DNA from: Adiantum capillus-veneris
Taxonomy: Eukaryota > Streptophyta > Polypodiopsida > Polypodiales > Pteridaceae
Reading direction: 5' to 3'
NCBI GenBank assembly: GCA_014529385.2
Contig: CM043971.1
Location: 81,575,340-81,635,339, forward strand
Length of the DNA stretch: 60,000 nucleotides
Made by a program: the position numbers and the translations under genes. Positions 13,060 to 26,901 of this stretch are shown in pieces. Position 1 is the first letter of the stretch. Each line of letters begins with the position of its first letter. The notes under the pieces are model-generated. The model ran no database searches, was not told the origin of the DNA, and saw only the letters and a list, made by a program, of their open reading frames with translations.

Positions 13060-16000
13060 GACCAGGGGACTATAAGCACCTCCAAACAATACCTTGTACA
13101 CTCAATCCTTCTTGGTATCTAGGTTGGACAAGTGGTGGACCTTGTTCAAATTCTCTAACCACTCTCTCTAACATGGTGACATAATTTAGGTGTGATAAAT
13201 TCATATCTATGCAAACTAATATCAGTTTAGGCTTGTTAATTTGAATTTGTTTGAATTTATGTACAATATAATGATTTGAGGTTTGCATATTTGAATTTAG
13301 GTGGTATAATGATATCTTTTTGTGGTAAACTTGAATTCAAAATCAATTTCGCGTGGAATATTTTTAATTTAAGTGGTAAATTTTAAATTTTTATAAAAAA
13401 GTTTGAATTTTAAAATTTGGGCGGGATATTTTAAAATTTAGGCGGGATATTTAAAATTTGGGAGGGATATTTAAAATTTAGGCAATTAGATTTTGAATTT
13501 TAATTTTAGGCGGGAAGGTTTTGAATTTATAGCGAGATCTCCCTTACATAAGAGAGTATAGGTCGGACAAGTGGTGGACCTTCAAGCTACAGCATCCATG
13601 CTACTGGACATGATAGGTAGGGAATCTAGTTGAATATTGTATGTATAATATATATGTAATAGATCTAGATTGGACAAGTGGTGGACCTTGGAGCAAAACC
13701 CCATGTAAAACATATCATGCACATTCCAAGTGGTGAGAAAAAATATCATTTAAGATATAGCCTTATAGGTTGGACAAGTGGTGGACCTTAACACCAAGAT
13801 ATTCTTAATGTAATGACATAGAGTGGAAAACTGGTGAATCTTGAGACCAAACCATGCTACTAGCGATAATAAACCCCCCATGTTTCAATAGACTTAGCTT
13901 CGACAAATGGTGGAGCATCGTTCTCTCCATGTTTCAATGGAGCCTAGCTTGGACAAGTGGTGGACGTTTGTTTCTCTCTATGTTTCAATAGAGTTAGCTT
14001 GGGCAAGTGGTGGACCTTGGAACCAAACCCCCATGTAAAACCTATCATGTTCACTCCAAGTGGTGAGAAAGAATAACCTTAATGATATATCCTTATAGGC
14101 TGGACAAGTGGTGGACCTTAACACCCAGATATTCTTAATATAATGGAATAGAGTGGAAAAGTGGTGAATCTTGAGAGCAAACTACTCATGCTACTAGCGA
14201 TAATAGGTTGGACAAGTGGTGGACCTTGAATGTAAACCCCCCATCTAAGAAATATCGTGGGTTTAAGGTATTTAGATGGAGCTTAGCATCTTGGAGACAT
14301 GGTGCACCTTGCTTCTCTTCATGTTTCAATGGAGCCTATCTTGGACAAATGGTGGAGCATCCTTCTCTCCATGTTTCAATGGACCCTAGCTTGCAGAAGT
14401 GGTAGACCTTTGCTTCTCTCTATGTTTCAATAGAGTTAGCTTGGACAAGTGGTGGACCTTGGAACCAAATCCCCATGTAAAACCTATCATGGTCACTCCA
14501 AGTGGTAAGAGAGAATAACCTTTAAGATATAGACTTATAGGTTGGACAAGTGGTGGACCTTAACACCCATATATTCTTAGTATAATGACATAGAGTGGAA
14601 AAGTGGTGAATCTTGAGACAAAACCACTTATGCTACTAGCGATAATAGCTTGGACAAGTGGTGGCCCTTGAATGTAAACCCCCCATGTACAAGATATCGT
14701 GGGTTTAAGGTATTTCGATGAAGCCTAGCATCTTGGAGACATGGTGCAGCTTGCTTCTCTTCATGTTTCAATGGAGTCTATCTTGGACAAATAGTGGAGC
14801 ATCCTTCTCTCCATGTTTCAATGGACCCTAGCTTGGACAAGTGGTGGACCTTTGCTGACCTCTATGATTCAATAGAGTTAGCTTGGACAAGTGGTGGACC
14901 TTGGAACCAAACCCCCATGTAAAACCTAGCATGGTCACTCCAAGTGGTGAGAAAGAATAACCTTTAAGATATAGCCTTATAGGTTGGACAAGTGGTGGAC
15001 CTTAATACCCAAATATTCTTAATATAATGACATAGAGTTAAAAAGTGGTGAATCTTCAGATAAAACCACTCATGCTACTAGCGATAATAGCTTGGACAAG
15101 TGGTGGACCTTGAACGTAAAGCCCCCATGTTTCAATAGACTTAGCTTCGACAAATGGTAGAGCATCGTTCTCTCCATGTTTCAATGGAGCCTAGCTTGGA
15201 CAAGTGGTGGACCTTTGTTTTTCTCTATGTTTCAATAGAGTTAGCTTGGACAAATGGTGGACCTTGGAACCAAACCCCCATGTAAAACCTAGCATGGTCA
15301 CTCCAAGTGGTAAGAAAGAATAACCTTTAAGATGTAGCCTTATAGGTTGGACAAGTGGTGGACCTTAGCACCCACATATTCTTAATAAAAGTGGTGAATC
15401 TTGAGACCAAACCACTCATGCTACTAGCAATAATAGCTTGAACAAGTGGTGGACCTTGAATGTAAACCCCTCATCTACGAAATATCGTGGGTTTAATGTA
15501 TGTCGATGGAGCCTAGCATCTTGGAGACATGGATTAGCTTGCTTCTCGTCATGTTTCAATGGAGCCTATCTTGGACAAATGGTGGAGCATCCTTCTCTCC
15601 ATGTTTCAATGGAGCCTAGCTTGGACAAGTGGTGAACCTTTGCTTCTCTCTCTGTTTCAATAGAGTTAGCTTGGACAAGTGGTGGACCCTGGAACCAAAT
15701 CCCCATGTAAAACCTATCATGGTCACTCCAAGTGGTAAGAGAGAATAACCTTTAAGATATAGACTTATAGGTTGGACAGGTTGTGGACCTTAACACCCAT
15801 ATATTCTTAATATAATGACATAGAGTGGAAAAGTGGTGAATCTTGAGACAAAACCACTCATGCTACTAGCGATAATAGCTTGGACAAATGGTGGCCTTGA
15901 ATGTAAACCCGCCATGTATAAGATATCGTGGGTTTAAGGTATTTCGATGAAGCCTAGCATTTTGGAGACATGGTGCAGCTTGCTTCTCTTCATGTTTCAA

Positions 16001-19000
16001 TGGAGTCTATCTTGGACAAATAGTGGAGCATCCTTCTCTCCATGTTTCAATGGACCCTAGCTTGGACAAGTGGTGGACCTTTGCTGATCTCTATGATTAA
16101 ATAGAGTTAGCTTGGACAAGTGGTGGACCTTGGAACCAAACCCCCATGTAAAACCTAGCATGGTCACTCCAAGTGGTGAGAAAGAATAACCTTTAAGATA
16201 TAGCCTTATAGGTTGGACAAGTGGTCGACCTTAAGACCCAAATATTCTTAATATAATGACATAGAGTGAAAAAGTGGTGAATCTTCAGATAAAACCACTC
16301 ATGCTACTAGCGATAATAGCTTGGACAAGTGGTGGACCTTGAACGTAAACCCCCCATGTTTCAATAGACTTAGCTTCGACAAATGGTGGAGCATCGTTCT
16401 CTCCATGTTTCAATGGAGCCTAGCTTGGACAAGTGGTGGACCTTTGTTTCTCTATATGTTTCAATAGAGTTAGCTTGGACAAGTGGTGGACCTTGGAACC
16501 AAACCCCCATGTAAAACCTATCATGTTCACTCCAAGTGGTGAGAAAGAATAACCTTAATGATATATCCTTATAGGTTGGACAAGTGGTGGACCTTAACAC
16601 CCAGATATTCTTAATATAATGGAATAGAGTGAAAAAGTGGTGAATCTTGAGAGCAAACTACTCATGCTACTAGCGATAATAGGTTGGACAAGTGGTGGAC
16701 CTTGAATGTAAACCCCCCATCTACGAAATATGGTGGGTTTAAGGTATTTAGATGGAGCCTAGCATCTTGGAGACATGGTGCACCTTGCTTGTCTTCATGT
16801 TTCAATGGACCCTATCTTGGACAAATGGTGGAGCATCCTTCTCTCCATGTTTCAATGGACCCTAGGTTGGACAAGTGGTGGACCTTTGCTTCTCTCTCTG
16901 TTTCAATAGAGTTAGCTTGGACAAGTGGTGGAGCTTGGAACCAAATCCCCATGTAAAACCTATCATGGTCACTCCAAGTGGTAAGAAAGAATAACCTTTA
17001 AGATACAGACTTATAGGTTGGACAAGTGGTTGACCTTGAATGTAAACCCCCCATCTACGAAATATGGTGGGTTTAAGGTATTTAGATGGAGCCTAGCATC
17101 TTGGAGACATGGTGCACCTTTCTTGTCTTCATGTTTCAATGGACCCTATCTTGGACAAATGGTGGAGCATCCTTCTCTCCATGTTTCAATGGACCCTAGC
17201 TTGGACAAGTGGTGGACCTTTGCTTCTCTCTATGTTTCAATAGAGTTAGCTTGGACAAGTGGTGGACCTTGGAACCAAACCCCAATGTAAAACCTATCAT
17301 GGTCACTCCAAGTCGTGAGAAAGAATAACCTTTAAGATATAGTCTTATAGGTTGGACAAGTGGTGGACCTTAACACCCAAATATTCATAACATAATGACA
17401 TAGAGTGAAAAAGTGGTGAATCTTGAGACAAAACCACTCATGCTACTAGCGGTAATAGCTTGGAAAAGTGGTGGACCTTGAACGTAAACCCCCCATGTTT
17501 CAATAGAGTTAGCTTCGACAAATGGTGGAGCATCCTTCTCTCCATGTTTCAATGGAGCGTAGCTTGGACAAGTGGTGGACCTTTGCTTCTGTCTATGATT
17601 CAATAGAGTTAGCTTGGACAAGTGGACGACCTTGGAACCAAACCCCCATGTAAAACCTACCATGGTCACTCCAAGTGGTACGAAAGAATAACCTTTAAGA
17701 TGTAGCCTTATAGGTTGTACAAGTGGTGGACCTTAACACCCACATATTCTTAATATAATGACATAGAGTGGAAAAGTGGTGAATCTTGAGACCAAACCAC
17801 TCAGGCTACTACCAATAATAGCTTGGACAAGTGGTGGACCTTGAATGTAAACCCCCCATCTACGAAATATGGTGGGTTTAAGGTATTTAGATGGAGCCTA
17901 GCATCTTGGAGACATGGTGCAGCTTGCTTCTCGTCATGTTTCAATGGAGCCTATCTTGGACAAATGGTGGAGCATCCTTCTCTCCATGTTTCAATGGAGC
18001 CTAGCTTGGACAAGTGGTGGACCTTTGCTTCTCTCTATGTTTCAATAGAGTTAGCTTGGACAAGTGGTGGAGCTTGGAACAAACCCCCATGTAAAACCTA
18101 TCATGGTTACTCCAAGTGGTAAGAAAGAATAACCTTTAAGATATAGACTTATAGGTTGGACAAGTGGTGAACCTTAACACCCACATATTCTTAATATAAT
18201 GACATAGAGTGGAAAAGTGGTGAATCTGAGACAAAGCCACTCATGCTACTAGAGATAATAGCTTGGACAAGTATCAGCCCTTGAATGTAAACCCCCCATG
18301 TACAAAATATCCTGGGTTTAAGGTATTTCGATGAAGCCTATCATCTTGGAGACATGGTACAGCTTGCTTCTCTTGATTTTTCGATGGAGCCTATCTTGGA
18401 CAAATGGTGGAGCATCCTTCTCTCCATGTTTCAATGGACCCTAGCTTGGACAAGTGGTGGACCTTTGCTTCTCTCTATGATTCAATAGAGTTTTCTTGGA
18501 CAAGTGGTGGACCTTGGAACTCAAACCCCCATGTAAAACCTATCATGGTCACTCCAAGTGGTGAGAAAGAATAACCTTTAAAATATAGCCTTATAGGTTG
18601 GACAAGTGGTGGACCTTAACACCCAAATATTCTTAATATAATGACATAGAGTGAAGAAGTGGTGAATCTTGAGACAAAACCACTCATGCTACTAGCGACA
18701 ATAGCTTGGACAAGTGGTGGAACTTGAACGTAAACCCCCATGTTTAAATAGATTTAGCTTCGACAAATGGTGGAGCATCGTTCTCTCCATCTTTCAATCG
18801 AGCCTAGCTTGGACAAGTAGTGGAGCTTTGTTTCTCTCTAGGTTTCAATAGAGGTAGCTTGGACAAGTGGTGGACCTTGGAACCAAACCCCCATGTAAAA
18901 CCTATCATGTTCACTCCAAGTGGTGAGAAAGAATAACCTTAATGATATATCCTTATAGGCTGTACAAGTGGTAGACCCTAACACCCAGATATTCTTAATA

Positions 19001-21500
19001 TAATGGAATAGAGTGAAAAAGTGGTGAATCTTGAGAGCAAACTACTCATGCTACTAGCGATAATAGGTTGGACAAGTGGTGGACCTTGAATGTAAACCCC
19101 CCATCTACGAAATATCCTGGGTTTCAGGTATTTAGATGGAGCCTAGCATCTTGGAGACATGGTGCACCTTGCTTCTCTTCATGTTTCAACGGAGCCTATT
19201 TTGGACAAATGGTGGAGCATCCTTCTCTCCATGTTTCAATGGACCCTAGCTTGCACAAGTAGTGGATCTTTGCTTCTCTCTATGTTTCAATAGAGTTAGC
19301 TTGGACAAGTGGTGGACCTTGGAACCAAACCCCCATGTAAAACCTATCATGGTCACTCCAAGTGGTAAGAGAGAATAACCTTTAAGATATAGCCTTATAG
19401 GTTGGAGAAGTGGTGGACCTTAGCACCCACATATTCTTAATAAAAGTGCTGAATCTTAAGACCAAACCACTCAGGCTACTAGCAATAATAGCTTGGAAAG
19501 GTGGTGGACCTTGAATGTAAACCCCCGATCTACGAAATATCATGGGTTTAAGGTATTTAGATGGCGCCTAGCATCTTGGAGACATGGTGCACATTGCTTC
19601 TCTTCATGTTTCAATGGAGCCTATCTTGGACAAATGGTGGAGCATCCTTCTCTCCATGTTTCAATGGACCCTAGCTTGCAGAAGTGGTGGACCTTTGCTT
19701 CTCTCTATGTTTCAATAGAGTTAGCTTGGACAAGTGGTGGACCTTGGAACCAAACCCCAATGTAAAACCTATCATGGTCACTCCAAGTGGTAAGAAAGAA
19801 TAACCTTTAAGATGTAGCCTTATAGGTTGGACAAGTGGTGGACCTTAGCACCCACATATTCTCAATAAAAGTGGTGAATCTTGAGACCAAACCACTCAGG
19901 CTACTAGCAATAATAGCTTGGACAAGTGGTGGACCTTGAATGTAAACCCCTCATCTACGAAATATCGTGGGTTTAATGTATGTCGATGGAGCCTAGCATC
20001 TTGGAGACATGGTGCAGCTTGCTTCTCGTCATGTTTCAATGGAGCCTATCTTGGACAAATAGTGGAGCATCCTTCTCTCCATGTTTCAATGGAGCCTAGC
20101 TTGGACAAGTGTTGGACCTTTGCTTCTCTCTCTGTTTCAATAGAGTTAGCTTGGACAAGTGGTGGAGCTTGGAACCAAACCCCCATGTAAAACCTATCTT
20201 GGTTACTCCAAGGGGTAAGAAAGAATAACCTTTAAGATATAGACTTATAGGTTGGACAAGTGGTGGACCTTAACACCCACATATTCTTAATATAATGACA
20301 TAGAGTGGAAAAGTGGTGAATCTTGAGACAAAGACACTCATGCTACTAGAGATAATAGCTTGGACAAGTATCAGCCATTGAATGTAAACACCCCATGTAC
20401 AAAATATCTTGGGTTTAAGGTATTTCGATGAAGCCTAGCATCTTGGAGACATGGTGCACCTTGCTTCTCTTCATTTTTCGATGGAGCCTATCTTGGACAA
20501 ATGGTGGAGCATCCTTCTCTCCATGTTTCAATGGACCCTAGCTTGGACAAGTGGTGGGCCTTTGCTTCTCTCTATGATTCAATAGAGTTTGCTTGGACAA
20601 GTGGTGGACCTTGGAACTCAAACCCCCATGTAAAACCTATCATGGTCACTCCAAGTGGTGAGAAAGAATAACCTTTAAAATATAGCCTTATAGGTTGGAC
20701 AAGTGGTGGACCTTAACACCCAAATATTCTTAATATAATGACATAGAGTGAAAAAGTGGTGAATTTTGAGACAAAACCACTCATGCTACTAGCGATAATA
20801 GCTTGGACAAGTGGTGGAACTTGAACGTAAACCCTCCATGTTTCAATAGATTTAGCTTCGACAAATGGTGAAGCATCGTTCTCTCCATCTTTCAATGGAG
20901 CCTAGCTTGGACAAGTAGTGGACCTTTGTTTCTCTCTAGGTTTCAATAGAGGTAGCTTGGACAAGTGGTGGACCTTGGAACCAAACCCCCATGTAAAACC
21001 TATCATGTTCACTCCAAGTGGTGAGAAAGAATAACCTTAATGATATATCCTTATAGGCTGGACAAGTGGTGGACCTTAACACCCAGATATTCTTAATATA
21101 ATGGAATAGAGTGGAAAAGTGGTGAATCTTGAGAGCAAACTACTCATGCTACTAGCGATAATAGGTTGGACAAGTGGTGGACCTTGAATGTAAACCCCCC
21201 ATCTACAAAATATCGTGGGTTTAATGTTTTTCGCTGGAGCCTAGCATCTTGGAGACATGGTGCAGCTTGCTTCTCGTCATGTTTCAATGGAGCCTATCTT
21301 GGACAAATGGTGGAGCATCCTTCTCTCCATGTTTCAATGGAGCCTAGCTTCGACAAGTGTTGGACCTTTTCTCCTCTCTCTGTTTCAATAGAGTTAGCTT
21401 GGACAAGTGGTGGAGCTTGGAACTAAACCCCCATATAAAACCTATCATGGTCATTCCAAGTGGTAAGAAAGAATAACCTTTAAGATATAGACTTATAGCT
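13060..21500 (+). repeat. Macro-repeat copy 2 with one gain and one loss
   Basis: The offset to copy 1 is about 10370 at the left end, 11599 from 3839/15438 to 7469/19068, and 10351 from 9567/19918 to 10815/21166. Copy 2 therefore gained about 1230 bp near 14200-15430 and lost 1248 bp between 19493 and 19918, each about one three-monomer unit. Beyond about 21200 the copy aligns to a different part of copy 1 (near 11690), and similarity to it fades by about 21500. Confidence 0.88.
13415..13520 (+). repeat. AT-rich GGCGGGA direct repeat (copy 2)
   Basis: This is the counterpart of the block at 3045-3150, nearly identical and carried along by the macro-duplication. Confidence 0.75.
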
Positions 21501-22303
21501 TGGACAAGTGGTGGACCTTAACACCCACATATTCTTAATATAATGACATATAGTGGAAAAGTGGTGAATCTTGAGACAAAACCACTCATGCTACTAGCGA
21601 TAATAGCTTGGACAAGTGGTGGCCCTTGAATGTAAACCCCCCATGTACAAAATATCGTGGGTTTAAGGTATTTCGATGAATCCTAGCATCTTGGAGACAT
21701 GGTGCATCTTGCTTCTCTTCATGTTGCGATGGAGCCTATCTTCCACCAATAGGGGATCATCCTTCTCTAAATCTCTGAATGGAGCCTAGCTTCGACAAGT
21801 GGTGGACCTTTGCTTCTCTCTATGTTTCCATAGAGTTAGCTTGGACAAGTGGTGGACCTTGGAACCAAACCCCCATGTAAAACATATCATGGTCATTCCA
21901 AGTGGTGAGAAATAATACCCTTTAAGATCTAGCTTTATAGGTTGGACAAGTGGTCGACCTTAAAACCTAGATCTTCTTAATATAACGACATAGAGTGGAA
22001 AAGTGGTGAATCTTGAGACCAAACCACTCATGCTACTAACGATAATAGGTTGGACAAGTGGTGGACCTTGAATGTATACCCCCCATGTACGAAATATCAT
22101 GGGTTTAAGGTATTTCAATGGATCTTAGCATCTTGGAGACATTGTGCAGCTTGCTTCTCTTCATGTTTCAATGGAGCCTATCTTTGACAAATGGTGGAGC
22201 ATCCTTCTCTCCATGTTTCAATGGAGCCTAGCTTGGACAAGTGGTGGACCTTTGCTTCTCTCTATGTTTCAATAGATTTAGCTTGGACAAGTGGTGGGCC
22301 TTG
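13672..22303 (+). repeat. Satellite array, continuation up to the copia insertion
   Basis: The monomers are of the same type and orientation as in the preceding array. After 21500 they become more like the clean monomers at 27500-30130. The array is cut at 22308 by the copia element and resumes at 27491 in the same part of the monomer (cttgtaacc, then caaactcccatgtaaaacc), so the array was continuous before the insertion. Confidence 0.95.
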
Positions 22304-22308
22304 TAACC

Positions 22309-22534
22309 TGTTGGAATTAGGGTTGCAGAGAAACACATAAGCTTGGAGAAGACGAAGGAAGCTCAAGGCACACAATAGAGAGTATATTACTTAGTGTGCA
22401 ATGGAAAGATAGATAGCCCTAGAGTGATGGGCGTATATACAATGCACGGGGGAAAAAACCTCCTAAAGAGGGAAAAAATGCCCCGGCGGTCCTAGTGTGT
22501 TCACACACATCACTACCACATGTATATGGTAACA
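22309..22534 (-). repeat. Copia 3' LTR (left copy)
   Basis: This 226-bp repeat runs from TGTTGGAATTAGGG to ATATGGTAACA on the plus strand, TG...CA bounded. It contains tgcacgggggaaaaaa and a CT-poor core. It is almost identical to the right copy at 27264-27490. Confidence 0.97.
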
Positions 22535-22548
22535 AATCCCCCCTGGAG
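22535..22548 (-). promoter_or_regulatory. Copia polypurine tract
   Basis: Read on the minus strand, CCAGGGGGGATT lies directly before the 3' LTR. A G-rich run at this place primes plus-strand DNA synthesis in LTR retrotransposons. Confidence 0.75.
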
Positions 22549-22609
22549 TGATGCGGTGAACGAGAGCTGGCACATGAGTAAAGGGAAGTGCCATGCCCTG
22601 AGGACAGGA

Positions 22610-24807
22610 TCAGTCCACAAAGGGGAGTAAGCCCAAAGCTTTGCGGAAAGCTTCAAGCTTCTCACGAGACAATGCCTTTGTGAAAAGATCTGCAAGGTTG
22701 TCCTGTGTTGGCACATAAGCCAAGCTGATCTCTCCTGCTGAGAGCCTCTCCCTGACATAGTGGTAATGCACCTCAATGTGCTTTGTGCGAGCATGAAAAA
22801 CTGGGTTTCTCGCAACTGCCAATGCGCTCTGACTGTCAGTGTAGATAGTGTTGGCAGTGTCCTGTCCAACACCCAAGTCAGCCATAAGGCGTCTGAGCCA
22901 TACACACTCAACCGTAGGTGTGAAGACTGCCCTGTACTCACCTCACAACTCGAAGTGGCCACAGTAGGTTGCTTCTTGCTCAACCATGATATACATGAAC
23001 TGCCAAGCATGAAACAAAAACCACTTGTGGACACTCGCGTGTCAAAACAACCAGCCCAATCTGAGTCCGAAAAAGCATGTAAGTCTGGCGGCAATGATCC
23101 CCCCTTGGGATAAAACAAGCCAAGATGTAAAGTGCCACTAAGGTAGCGGAAAATCCTCTTGACAGCCTGCCAATGCTTAGACCCTGGGCTATGCATAAAT
23201 CTGCTGACCCGCGAGACTGCAAACTGAATATCTGGCCTCGTGTTGCATACATAAATGAGGCAGCCAACAGCAGTTTGGGAAAGAGTGACATCAGTAGGAT
23301 CACCAGCATCATGTAGACTCAACTTCAAACCTGTTTCCATGGGAGTGGCAATAGGTTTGCAATCCTTAAGTCCAAACTTACATAGCAATGTCTCTATGTA
23401 ACTTTTCTGACACAAGGCAATACCACCATCACACTGCTTAAACTGTATACCCAAGTAATGATGCAACAGCCCCAAATCTTTCATCTTGAAAGTAGCATTC
23501 AAATCAGCCTTAAATTCAGCAATATGTCTCTCATTTGGTCCAGTGATCAGCAAATCATCAACATAAAGAACCACAATGAGAAATACATCATCCTCACGCT
23601 TTACATACAATGTGCTTTCTGTTGGACTGTTACGAAAGCCTCGTTTAACCAAATGAGTGTCAGCTTTCTCATACCAAGCACGAGGAGATTGCTTCAACCC
23701 ATACAAAGCCTTCTTACATTTGCACACTTTGTCCTCTTGTCCTTTTATGACAAAACCGCGAGGCTGCGTTACATAAACTTCCTCAAATATGTCACCATTC
23801 AAGAAAGCAGTAACAATGTCTGATTGATGTACATCCCAACCAAAATGAGCTGCCAATGCACATAGAAAACGCACAGTAGTCATACGACAAGTGGGAGCAA
23901 AAGTCTCTTCATAATCTATGCCTTTTTGTTGTGCATAACCCTTTGCAACAAGTCGAGCCTTATGGCGATCGATCTCACCATCCGGCTTGCGTTTCAACTT
24001 GTAAACCCACTTCGTACCAATGGCCTTTTTGCCAGGAGGCAAATCACATAAAGTCCATGTGTCATTCTCTATAAGTGCATCATATTCTGATTTCATGGCA
24101 GCAATCCAATTTTCTGAATTCTGTGCTTCATCAAAAGACAGAGGCTCCTCAACATCATGTAAACTAGACACAGCCAAAGCATCACAATCTGATGCATAAG
24201 ATGCATGGCGAGAGCCTGAACGAGTACGACTAGATAAAGGTGCATCCAATTTACTGTCACGCAATGTATGCACCAGCCATTTTGGCATACCTCTAGCCTG
24301 CTCATTTTCAGCCCTTTCCTCATCAAGTACATCATGTACATCTGCATCAGTAATAGGCTGTTCTAAAACATTTTCAGAAACCCCCATAGGCTGTACATTT
24401 GCCTCATTGGAACTTACATTCGTATTTCCACCACTGAAAAGAGGCAACAAAGTGTCATAAATGTCCTGTGAGCTTACATTACTGTCTCTAGTACATGACA
24501 GCAAGGGTTGAACAGAATCTTCCACAAACACTACATCCCGTGAAACCAGAATACGTTTTGTTTGCGGATGATACAACCTGTAACCTTTGCTTTCAGCACT
24601 ATAACCAACAAAAATACATTTGACAGCCTTATCATCCAATTTTTCTGCGCTGCACTTGTGGCACCAAAGCATATGCCAAATAGCCAAAAACACGCATGTG
24701 CTCAATAGAAGGTTTTCTATCATGCCATGCTTCATATGGAGTAATAGACTGCAAAGCTTTCGTAGGACACCTGTTAAGTACATAAGTGGCACACATGATG
24801 GCCTCAA
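22610..24807 (-). pseudogene. Copia pol, reverse transcriptase and RNase H part
   Basis: A minus-strand frame of about 620 meaningful codons carries the integrase C-terminal region (KCIFVGYSAESKGYRLY), then the copia reverse transcriptase: WVYKLKRKPDGE, RHKARLVAKGYAQ, YEETFAP, and the catalytic YVDDLL at 23548-23565. After that come the RNase H start FSDSDWAGC and a frameshift near 22900. The RNase H end, with TDSQSALAVARNP and a RTKHIEVHYHYVRE motif, continues in another frame at 22885-22610 and ends in a stop. The catalytic residues look intact, so the loss of function comes from the frameshifts. The upstream part of pol, with protease and integrase, is in a different frame. Confidence 0.93.
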
Positions 24808-25830
24808 GCCAAAAAGAATGCGGCAAAGCTTGACTTTTGACCATACATCGTGCCATTTCCGTTAGTGACCTGTTTTTCCTCTCAGCAACACCATTTTGCT
24901 GAGGTGTATATAAGGCACTGTACATTGGTGTTTTATCCCACGACTAGCCAAAATGCATTAAATTCATGAGACATATACTCCCCCCCTCGATCGGAACGGA
25001 GGGTGCCCATAGTACATTTTGAGACATTTTCAGCCATAGCCAAAAATTGTTTGAAGCACATAAAAACTTCGGACTTCGCTTTAAGCGGAAATGCCCACGC
25101 ATGCCTGGAGTAATCATCAATGAAAGTCACGAAGTACAGGTAATTGCCCAAGGACGGAGTTTGCATGGGCCCACAAACGTCACTATGCACAAGCTGCAAC
25201 CTGCATGTAGCCCTAACTGAACCATCCTTTGGAAACTTAGAACGCTGCATTTTACCCAGAATACAGCCTTCACAAACATGTTTGATAGGTGCTTCAAGAG
25301 GCGGCAAAGAAGCAACCATATCAGATTTCTGCAAACGCACGCAGCAAACTGGCAAAATTCAGATGACCAAAACGTGCATGCCAAAGTTTGCATCTGAAAT
25401 AGCCCTTGAATCTGCAACAGCATTTGCAAAATTTTGTCCACACTTGTCATACAAAGTGAGCTTATACAGCCCACGGCACAAAAGCCCAGATGCAACAATT
25501 TCATCACCAAAACTGAGATCATGAACTGTACATCTGTCATCCACAAATTTGACTACAAGTCCAAGTCTAGCAAGTGCGGATACAGACAAGAGATTCTTCT
25601 TGATCCCAGGTACATAAAGTGCATCAACAAGTGTGAAGGAACTGCCATTAGCAGCAGTGAGCACAATCTTTCCAACTCCCTGAACTGGATAAGAGGCGTT
25701 GTTGGCACAAGTGACTGAATTCCCATGAGGGACAGACTCGAGAGAGTAAACAATTCACGATGTGAGGTAATGTGCTTTGTAGCACCACTGTCGAAATACC
25801 ACACATGTGAATCTGCAGCAACTGACAAGC
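24632..25830 (-). pseudogene. Copia pol, protease and integrase part
   Basis: The aspartic protease site WYFDSGATKHIT lies near 25765-25800 (catalytic DSG). It is followed by the VPGIKKNLLSVS region. The integrase zinc-binding domain shows WHARFGHL and, further on, CEGCILGK. The integrase core has LVHSDVCGPM, FIDDYSRHAWAF and LRSDRGGEY, then TPQQNGVAERKNRS with the third acidic residue. At least three changes of frame (near 25660, 25355 and 24930) break this stretch. The integrase inserts the cDNA copy, and the protease would process the polyprotein. Confidence 0.92.
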
Positions 25831-26006
25831 ATGCATCATGGACAGCAGGATTGTAAGTGCACTCTGCGCTAAAAGCCCATTCTGCATCAACATCGGCATC
25901 ACAATCTCCTTTCATAGAAGACTCAACAATGGCTGCATTTGTAGTGGAACCAGCATTTGCAGTGGAACCACCCTCTTTCTTCTTAGCCTCTTTGGCCTTC
26001 AACTTA

Positions 26007-26901
26007 GGACACGACTTGATCAAGTGATCATTGGCTTTACAATAATGGCAACGCATCTTCTTTTTGCCCTTATCACCAGAATTGCCAGACGAAGTGGTGC
26101 CAGCAGAAGCATTAGGAACAGAATTTTTGCCACTCGCAGCAAGAACCATAAGAAGTGGCTGCATTACTGTTACCACCTTTCTTTGAGAAGCAATAAAAGC
26201 CTGTTCAACTGCACGGTGCCTAGTCCTGTTTTTTCTAGAAAGTGACTCTTGCAACAGCAATGTGCATAATGCATCAAACTTGACAACTTCAGGATTTCCT
26301 TGGGTCATCAGTCTCCAAGTACTAGCAAAGTCTGGTAGGAATCTGGTAAGGCATCAAGAACAGTCTGCACAAGGGAACTGTCAGAAATGACTTCACCTGC
26401 AGAAATGAGTTGCTCATTGATATCCTTGAACTAGCAAGGAAAGTGTCCATATCATCTTCTCATGCATAATCTTCGACTCTAGCTCTTTACGCACGCAGCA
26501 AAGCAATTTTAGCCTCATTGCGGCTTGCATAAAGACCTGCTAGAATATCCCAAGCCTGTTTTGCAGATTTTGCTGAAACGGATGTGAGGAATAATGGTGC
26601 GCTTCACAGACAACGCAATCAATGCATGAGCCTGCGCATCCTTAACATCCCAACGAGCTTGTTCTGCTGTAGGCAAAACAACTCTAACAGCTGCAATCCT
26701 TGCAGCAAGACCTGCAACATCCTCAATATCGCCTACATCTTCAGAACCAGGACGTACATCAATGCCCTGCACAATGTTCCAGACACCTTTTGACACAAGA
26801 ACGTGTTGCATCATATAAGCCCACATAGGGTAGTTGTCCCCATCCAACCTGTCCTCAGCAGCAAACATCTTGAACACATCTGTGTTGTTGTTGTCAGCCA
26901 T
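26007..26901 (-). pseudogene. Copia gag with CCHC zinc knuckle
   Basis: The start ATG (complement of 26899-26901) opens MADNNNTDVFKMF, typical of the UBN2-type gag of plant copia elements, with LDGDNYPMWAYMM soon after. Frameshifts near 26575 and in 26310-26500 split the frame. The distal part holds the nucleocapsid knuckle CHYCKANDHLIKSC at about 26009-26050 (C-x2-C-x4-H-x4-C). Gag packages the element RNA. The frame runs on into the protease region, as expected for a single copia polyprotein. Confidence 0.9.
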
